The notes below the pieces were generated by a model. That model was not told where the DNA came from. It saw nothing but the letters and a program-made list of their open reading frames with translations, and did not search any database. A DNA stretch of 64,000 nt from Hirundichthys speculiger (lineage: Eukaryota; Chordata; Actinopteri; Beloniformes; Exocoetidae): the NCBI GenBank assembly GCA_018398805.1, contig JAGFBZ010001548.1:601001-665000 (forward strand). Direction: 5' to 3'. Shown here one piece after another: positions 57,509 through 64,000 of this stretch (positions are counted from its first letter, which is position 1; every line of letters starts with the position of its first letter). The translations under genes and the position numbers were made by a program.

Positions 57509-57651
57509 GTATTCGTATTTGTCCTTGTTGTCATTAATGATTTGCTACCATTGTTATTAAAACGCTGATGATATTATGATTAACTTTCTTTCCCTGACAC
57601 CTTCCCTTTCAGGCAAGCTTAGTGGGAACTAGTGTGAATGGCATTTAATTT

Positions 57652-57668
57652 CCACTAGGTGGCAGCAT
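57652..57668 (+). promoter_or_regulatory. CTCF-like motif between prdx2 and junb
   Basis: CCACTAGGTGGCAGCA closely fits the CTCF core CCACNAGGTGGCAG. It lies between the convergent prdx2 and junb genes, where an insulator would be plausible. A partial look-alike (CCACTAGGTGTC) lies near 58,916 inside a transposon. Confidence 0.45.
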
Positions 57669-57992
57669 ACTTCTGAATACGGCATGTTTTTGTCTCTTAA
57701 ATTGAAACATTTGAATTCTAAGGAAATTATTGGGGATTAAAATCGGGAAACTGCTATAACTCTGTTGCTATAGTGAATATTATTTTCCTCTGTAAAAGTC
57801 CCTGGACAGCAAAAAGTAGACATATAGAAACTAAACTTGTCATACAGATAAAGTGATGCTGTTTAATTTTGGTTTCCGTGCTGGCTACCTCATTAAACAA
57901 CAGTCCCAATATTGGACTTATCTTCGTGGTTAACTCACCATAGTAGCCTATTATTGCCAAAATGCAAAGATTACACGAAAGATTAGATTTAA

Positions 57993-59065
57993 CCCTGGAG
58001 AACCCAAAACCCCTTTATTTCTTTGGAAAATTATGAACTATGCATTAAGTCACTGCTATAAGTTCACTGAACACCAAAATATCCACTTTTTCAATTTTAA
58101 CCCATTATTCCCCAATTTAGGATTAGGGTCAAATTTGACCCACTGGGCTTCAGGCGTATCATTTCAAAGAATCACATTAACAAACCCAGTCAGTGCAAAC
58201 TATTTTAAATTTAGGAAAATAATCAGTCAACCACACAGCTACATTTAACAAAGTTTTTTTTTTTTTCTTTTTGCTTCATTTGTTGCATGTTAGAGCTGGA
58301 TTTCAAATGTGCAAACACACTTTGGCCAATGGAAACAAGAACGCAAAGCAGAAGAACTCACACAAGACATTGTGGTAGTGGTTTTTTCAGGTAGTTGTAA
58401 ATTCAGGGCCACAGTCACTATCATCAACTACGAGTTGCTCCTATATTTGTCTTATAGTGAACTTTCTTTGTTGCTTTCCCTGTCCTAAATAGGGAGAGGC
58501 CATACTCCCTGAAAAGATATAGGTATTTACTTTATTAGTCTCTGGCCTTGTACCACTGAGGTAACTTATAAAATCTAAAATATATTATACAAATGAATTT
58601 ATTTCAAGGCTTTAGCCAAATACAGGACTGCACACTCAAAGTCACTCAAAGAACCAAAAGCTCCAGAGGGTCATTTTTGACCCATCAATTTTTGAACTAG
58701 CTCAGAGTCACTAATTTATCCAAAAAGAATATAAAACATACCTCTAGGCATTCTGCAAGCTTATACTGAATAGATTCACAAAAAAATACAGTTTTACCCA
58801 CCGCTGGTTTGTTGAGAAGATGATTTTGTTTGGGTAGATTTCCAGCTCAACAAAACAGCATGCAGTCACCCATCTTGTCACTGCCACTCTGGCTCACGTC
58901 AGTTCAATATTCAGCCACTAGGTGTCTCTGCAGGGGCCAGAAGTGGCACTCTGGGGTTTTTGAAGTTAAATTTGACTTTTTTTTTGTTTGTTTGTTTGTT
59001 TTTTTGTTCATTTTGAGTAGCAGCAATTAACAGAGGCCAAATTTGACCCCGTGGGTTCTCCAGGG
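57993..59065. mobile_element. piggyBac-like element between prdx2 and junb
   Basis: CCCTGGAGAACCCA at the left and its inverse TGGGTTCTCCAGGG at the right are each bordered by TTAA (57,989-57,992 and 59,066-59,069). A CCC start plus TTAA duplication is the piggyBac signature. The 1,073-bp interior has no transposase, only scattered GACCC/GGGTC blocks. Confidence 0.9.
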
Positions 59066-59349
59066 TTAATGTTTTATGTCGGACTGTCAACAGCTGTAAC
59101 CCAAAAATATTAGTATCCTTAGTTTTACTTTTAAAATAAGTGACTACGATTCTCTCCGGCAAATTGCTCTATTGTGATCTTTTACTGCTCGTTTTCGGTT
59201 TCTAAATGCACTGAACTTATTGGGGCTGTGACTAGTTTGACCTCATCATTCTGTTTGTGTATACACGTTTCACACACACACACACAGGTTCTTGAAAGTT
59301 TCGCACAACCTCCTCATTGTATTCTGCATGTTTATGTGGAACCTTTTTC

Positions 59350-59600
59350 AACTCTTTCCTGGGTTGTTTTGGGAAACTGAAAGCAGAATGGGGAAACTCC
59401 CTTCACTCGAACAAACCGCTCATTGACAAAGCTCGACTTTGTGGTGTGAAGGGGAGCGCGCAGCCTGTCTGACTGGCAGCGTGGGAGGGAGTTCCCGGAA
59501 ACCTTTTCGTGATATGACGTCTGGTAACAACATTTACCACATACAGACTGACGTATGTACGCTAACAGGGAAAAATCCTACGATGGGACGTGTAACATCT
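59350..59600. promoter_or_regulatory. Candidate enhancer downstream of junb
   Basis: Within 200 bp lie an ISRE-like GGGAAACTGAAAG (59,371), a kappa-B-like GGGGAAACTCCC (59,390-59,401), a STAT site TTCCCGGAA (59,492-59,500) and two CRE half-sites TGACGT (59,515 and 59,549). The segment sits 400-650 bp past the junb stop. Mammalian JUNB is known to use downstream response elements and to respond to cytokines and cAMP, so an inducible enhancer is a reasonable inference. No CArG box was found. Confidence 0.5.
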
Positions 59601-59996
59601 CGCAGCTTCTACTGTTGTAAAGCCAACAGGGAGAGCGGTGCGGTTTCTGTTTACCAGAACTACGACAAAAACACAAAACCTTAGAGAAAAGAGTTACTCC
59701 TTTTCACGATTTCATTTACTTAAATATATACTGTACAAGTAAATAAAAACAGGCTGATCGTATTGAACTTGACCATCACAAATATATTGCATTAAAAAAA
59801 GCATCCACAAATGACAATGCATTTGTAAATGCATATGTAAACAGACTTAAAAGACCATATTCAAAAATGCCCCAAGTGTTTTCGCCTTGTATGATTTCTG
59901 TGTGTAGGCTGTTTCTTTTAAGCCAATAAAATCACAATGGTTCAGTTCTCCAGTACAGTCCAGTCTTGTCCAGTGTTTCAAAAGTGCATCATTTCT

Positions 59997-60968
59997 TTAA
60001 TATGACTTGACTTTGGGCGCCAACATGAGCTGGCAGCCACTGCTCACGTGCGTCATGACCTTCTGTTTGAGCTGGGCCACCTGCTCCCTCAGTAGATTGG
60101 CAGTGTTCGACAGTCCGACATTGTCCGTTTTCAACACTTTCACCTTGTCTTCCAGGCGAGCGATCCGCTCCAGTTTGCGCCTCCGACACTTGGACGCCGC
60201 CAGACGGTTCCTCAGTCGCTTGCGCTCCGCTTTGACCCGTTCCTGGCTCTCCAGATCCACGGGGGACATCGGCGGGGAGCCGTTGTCGCTGCTCTGCGTG
60301 TCGGGGACCGTCTGGGGCTCCTCTTTCAAGCCTCGGTAGCGCTGCGGGTGGATCCCGGCCCCGGTCCCGGTCAGGGAGTGCTGGAAGTTGTGGGACCCGT
60401 GAGAATGCTGGTGGTACTGGTGGTGCGGCAGGTAGCTGATGGTGGTGGATGGATAGCTGGGGACTGAGCTGCAGCTGTTCAGAGTCGCGTATTCAAGCGG
60501 TTCTGGCTGCAGTGACGCGTCGAACACGGTGCCGGGAGCCGGGCAGGCGACCCCGCCGGTCCCGATGGACACGTTCGGAGGAGCCATCTGGTTCATTTTG
60601 TGCAGATCGTCCAGGGCTTTCACAAAACCTTCCGCAAATCCTTCCTGCTCCTCCGTGATCCCGCGGTTGTAGAAGTACTGTGCAGGCGTCGGCGTTGTAG
60701 TGATGAGCCCGTTGCTGTTCTGGATGATCAGCCGCTCCAGTTCGGGGGAGGCGAGCTTCAGGGAACCCACGTCCGCAACGCCCGCCGGATAGAAATCACC
60801 CTCCGCGCGCAGGTGCTGTGGCTTGGAGTTCGCGTTCCGATATGAATCGGAGAAGTTCAAGTTCATATTCTGCTTTAGCAACTTGTAGTCCGGCAGGGCT
60901 GCGTCTGGATGGCCATAAGTAGAGAGAAACGAGTCGTCATAAAAAGGCTGTTCCATTACTGTAGACAT
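59997..60968 (-). CDS. junb: JunB, AP-1 bZIP transcription factor, intronless
   Basis: JunB is a nuclear immediate-early factor that dimerises with Fos/ATF-family proteins on TRE/AP-1 sites. The single 972-bp exon encodes 323 residues. Visible parts are the N-terminal MEQPFYDDS, the activation region [10 protein letters not shown] and TTTPTP (about 73-95), the JunB-type [20 protein letters not shown] (106-125), a KEEPQTVP block (215-222), basic region [19 protein letters not shown] (about 250-268) and a leucine zipper with Leu272, 279, 286, 293 and 300. The tail [13 protein letters not shown] is Jun-family. Length, [10 protein letters not shown] and PPNVS favour JunB over c-Jun or JunD. Whether it is junba or junbb cannot be decided here. 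It converges on prdx2, as in the human PRDX2/JUNB region. The first ATG is used; a second ATG (residue 5) follows. Confidence 0.95.
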   Translation of the reverse strand: MSTVMEQPFYDDSFLSTYGHPDAALPDYKLLKQNMNLNFSDSYRNANSKPQHLRAEGDFYPAGVADVGSLKLASPELERLIIQNSNGLITTTPTPAQYFYNRGITEEQEGFAEGFVKALDDLHKMNQMAPPNVSIGTGGVACPAPGTVFDASLQPEPLEYATLNSCSSVPSYPSTTISYLPHHQYHQHSHGSHNFQHSLTGTGAGIHPQRYRGLKEEPQTVPDTQSSDNGSPPMSPVDLESQERVKAERKRLRNRLAASKCRRRKLERIARLEDKVKVLKTDNVGLSNTANLLREQVAQLKQKVMTHVSSGCQLMLAPKVKSY

Positions 60969-61304
60969 ATTTCAAATCAGACAGTCAAATCAGACAAGAG
61001 CGCGCTGCAAAGACGTTGCTGACACCCGAGGCGTCAGTGTCCCAAATGAGTCAATCTCCAGTACAAAGTCCGTTGTATTATTATACTGAAGATCAAAGCT
61101 ATCAAAAAAAAAAAAAACAGCAAAACTTCCCAAACAGTTGAACAGTACTCTACCAAGTCGTCAGTTTGTACCTTTAGTTGGATTCACTGCGGAGTCCAGT
61201 GGCTAGTTCAGGTGTTTTCACTCCATGGATGAGTAGAACCTCTTCTTCTGTGAGTGTGAGCTTCTCCCTAGTTTCCTTTTCACTGACAGGCGGCCGCTGC
61301 GCTC

Positions 61305-61405
61305 AGCTGTCTTTATGAGAAGCGCTCCAGCCAACACGCTGATTGGTTGTTTCCTCAGTGGTCTCCGCCCCCAGGTTGTCAGATAGATTCAGTGACGTTG
61401 TTGCC
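61305..61405 (-). promoter_or_regulatory. junb: junb promoter
   Basis: Reading the - strand, a CRE-type TGACGT-complement (61,393-61,398), a GC box GGGGCGG (61,365-61,371), a CCAAT box (61,342-61,346) and a TATA-like CATAAAG (61,311-61,317) follow in that order. Transcription would then start near 61,285, leaving a 5' UTR of about 320 bp. The layout fits a compact immediate-early promoter. The start site is inferred. Confidence 0.65.
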
Positions 61406-61419
61406 AGGAACACGCAGTT

Positions 61420-62116
61420 CAAGTGAAAGAAAAGAAAAAAAAACTGCACACAAGTAGACATGTTAGGCTAGATAGTTTTGGCTCATTAACAAGTCACTTA
61501 AATAATTAATACAGTTCAGAAACAGTAAATAAAATAAGGAAAAAAGAAAAATAAATAACAAATAGAAATAAACAGAAAATAACCAGAACAACAAAATTGA
61601 GCAATACCCATCTTTACTTGGATAGCCTCTGCTTTTCATCCATAACATCAATCCTACCAATGCAAAAATATTTACTTCCTTGCTGAGTCATGCCATGCAA
61701 GCTGATAATGGCCATATTTGGGTATCCTGAAGAACCAGTTCCTCTCTGACAGGAGAAGGAATCCTGCCATACGTCCAACTTGTGATGTGGGTGGCAGAGA
61801 TGGTTTCTGCCCTCCCCCACCCAGCAGAGAGAAAATGGGTAACTCTTGACCATACATGAATGTGGGAGGGAGAAGAATGCAGAATTGCATGAAGCCAAAG
61901 GGGTATTTGGCAAATGCTCAGGGCATCAGACTTGGCCATGTATTAGTGCAATTAAAACAACAAAGGTCACACAGTTTCTGTTGAAATGAAGTATTACCCT
62001 TCACTGAAATGGATGGAGCCAAAATCATATGGAGCTTATTTTTACATACTGTTGTTTGTTTTTAAGTGAACACTTTACAAAATTTCCTAGGGATTTGTGA
62101 TATCTCGCTTGATCTT
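61420..62116. other. Intergenic DNA upstream of junb
   Basis: A frame of about 99 codons on the - strand (61,913-61,614) has no recognisable domain and I do not call it a gene. Nothing else is apparent. Confidence 0.45.
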
Positions 62117-62128
62117 AACACCCATTTT

Positions 62129-62348
62129 TCTTGTTTTTTTTTTTTTTTTTTTTTTTTTTTGTGGTTCTGGTGGCCTTTAAAAAGGCCAATATTTATGTTA
62201 AAAGTGGGGCAGAGGGAGAGTCGGGAAGACGTGCAGCAAAGGGTCGCAGGCCAGGGGTCAAACCTGGGACCGCTGCAGAGGACTGTAGCCTCTGTATGTG
62301 GCCCACCTGCTGAAACCACTTTGGGCCGCTACCCAGCGGCCCAAACTG
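62129..62348 (-). mobile_element. tRNA-derived SINE with 12-bp target-site duplication
   Basis: On the - strand the element begins GGGCCGCTGGGTAGCGGCCC. It has a B-box-like GGTTTGACCCC (complement of 62,254-62,264), preceded by an A-box-like TGGTTTCAGCAGGTGGG, and ends in a long A tract (T run at 62,136-62,160). AACACCCATTTT at 62,117-62,128 and 62,349-62,360 is the duplicated target. Confidence 0.88.
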
Positions 62349-62360
62349 AACACCCATTTT

Positions 62361-64000
62361 ATAAAAGTATTTTTTTTCTTCTCTGTATAATAATGACCTG
62401 AATCACTCCCCTGAGGGCTATCCACCCACACACATTCATATCTTCTTCGGCTTTGCCCTTTTATGCTAATAGGTTATCCTGTGTTATCCGTGCCTGTGTG
62501 CATGGTCTCTTATTATGACAAAATCAGTAAAAATATATTATTTTGTATTTACTTTCTTACATAAAAAAAACACACACACTCTAAACAGAGCCAAATGTTT
62601 TTATTCCAGTATTTCTTGATATTAAAATTTGCTTGTGTATAGTCATGTGAATTCACAACCAATTAACCCCAGCAAGAAAAATGTAACAGATAATGACTTC
62701 ATTACTGAACTTTTGGACCCATGTTATGATTGTTGTAAGGAAACTACCAAAAGATTTATGCTTCCTTGTATTTAAAGCTTTAAGCTTTATGTAGAAAAAT
62801 CAAGGATTGCACTTATATAAACTCTGGGAATTTACATGAGTCAGAAAAGAGAGTGGTCAAAGTCAAAATAGCAGAAGCTATTTTTAACCCATACAATGGA
62901 TTTTTATTCCCTTGTATGGATTCCCATAATGCAGTTTAACAGCATATGTCATTGCCTCACAAATTCAACAATTCCAGATAGCATATGGGTCATTTCAGTG
63001 GCGAGATAATGACATCATAGTGGCATCATCAGGGTTTTTTTTTTTTTAGCTGTATGACAACACCTCCTGAGCCACATACATTGTTGAATGTGTAAAATTG
63101 GTGATATGATGTTTGAATATGTATTCTGTTGCTAAGTGGTCAGGTTCACTTGTTCTTTGGTTTAACTAGTTTTACTGGGTACTGATTTTGGGTCTTCACT
63201 GCAGTGGTGACCCCTGATGAAAAGTGTATTAATGACTTAATTACTACTCTTGCTAAATATCGTGGATTTTGGATGATTTTTTTTCTTTCTTTTAGAACAT
63301 CTGATGCAATATCACCTGTACCTTGCATCCTTTCTCTGAGTCAAAGGTTGGGCACTTCTGATGCAGTGGGCAGTTTGGACTGAGCTCCTCCCAGTGAAAC
63401 TGTGGTTTGATGTGCTGGTCAGGTGGTTTGTCAGTGAGGACAAGCATCAGGGGAAACAGAAAAACAGAAGTTGCTTCAGGGAAACAGGCTAAGGTATCAG
63501 TCAGTGGTCAGTTCCAGTTTCATAATGACCTCATCAGCTTCTCAAAGGTCAATTAAGTCATGACTGCTGATTCTGAGGAGTATTTGCTTTTATTATATGC
63601 GTTATTGATTGGCTGTCTTTTCCTTTGTTGATCTGATAAGGAGAATGAGAAACATTTACCTTACACAAAGTTTAACTGGGACTATACAGATATATGGTTT
63701 TTCATACATAATACAATCAATTATGTCATTTTCTTTGAACGTGTATGATTCACATTGACAGAGAAAATGATAAAGACCAAAAGCAGCAGAAGAGAGAAAA
63801 AATTAATCTGCCAACAAGCAGATATAGGTGCAGTCAGCACCTGTAAATGTCTGTATACACTGGCATATGAATGTAAATACAAGGGAACTGCAAAAATCAT
63901 GAAGTAATTCTTCATGGGAAATTGGGACTTCAGTCTAAATGGGGAGAATGAATGTTATCTCAAAAAGAAAACAAGTTGTGTTTTAAATTAATTTGACCAT
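62361..64000. other. AT-rich intergenic DNA, nothing recognised
   Basis: There is no convincing open frame, repeat end or RNA gene apart from a short poly-T run near 63,037-63,048. Confidence 0.5.

Noticed and set aside
59439..59684. 81-codon frame downstream of junb
   Set aside because: No domain and poor coding character; the segment is better explained as regulatory DNA.
59997..60968. Calling the bZIP gene c-jun or jund
   Set aside because: [15 protein letters not shown] and the overall length are JunB-like, despite the c-Jun-like SPELERLI.
61614..61939. Frames of 72-99 codons on the - strand upstream of junb
   Set aside because: Three overlapping frames are open, none recognisable, with no splice or start context.

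Overview
The window is vertebrate nuclear DNA from a ray-finned fish, most likely a percomorph teleost. Three protein-coding genes account for all the convincing coding sequence. Most of the rest is AT-rich intron and intergenic DNA carrying typical teleost repeats: hAT, Tc1/pogo-like and piggyBac-like DNA transposons, L1/Tx1 and other non-LTR retrotransposons, a Ty3/gypsy relic, an endogenous-retrovirus relic, a tRNA-derived SINE, and (TA)n, (GATA)n/(TATC)n and poly-G runs. No prokaryotic features, CRISPR array or tRNA gene were seen.

Layout. Positions 1-10,499 are intergenic and repeat-bearing with no recognisable gene. From 10,500 to 35,394 on the + strand lies a complete 31-exon ABCC-family transporter gene, best matched to ABCC6 (MRP6), with its polyadenylation signal near 36,682. 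All 31 coding exons could be placed with GT-AG junctions and consistent phases. The total is 1,510 codons once a single extra base in exon 17 is discounted. That extra base breaks the frame inside the first nucleotide-binding domain. From about 36,830 to 47,640 is a graveyard of mobile elements: hAT relics and a 222-bp hAT MITE, an endogenous retrovirus gag/integrase relic split by a 5'-truncated L1/Tx1 LINE, a Ty3/gypsy relic and a LINE reverse-transcriptase fragment. From about 47,770 to 57,510 on the + strand is a 2-Cys peroxiredoxin gene, prdx2 (one non-coding and five coding exons, 197 aa). Its intron 4 is almost entirely a nested stack of DNA transposons. From 59,997 to 60,968 on the - strand is an intronless junb gene (323 aa), with a compact promoter near 61,310-61,400 and a cluster of immune/stress factor motifs beyond its 3' end. 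From 61,400 to 64,000 only a SINE is recognisable.

The prdx2-junb pair matches the PRDX2/JUNB neighbourhood on human chromosome 19p13 and supports naming the peroxiredoxin prdx2. The three genes have unrelated jobs and are not expected to act as one pathway: abcc6 is a membrane efflux/ATP-release transporter linked to mineralisation control, prdx2 is a cytosolic peroxide reductase, and junb is an AP-1 immediate-early transcription factor. No new multi-gene system was found. The points most worth checking are the abcc6 frameshift, the transposon stack starting 12 bp downstream of a prdx2 splice donor, the motif-dense segment downstream of junb, a run of four CTCF-like motifs at 39.2-39.4 kb, and the LINE-in-retrovirus nesting with its target-site duplication.
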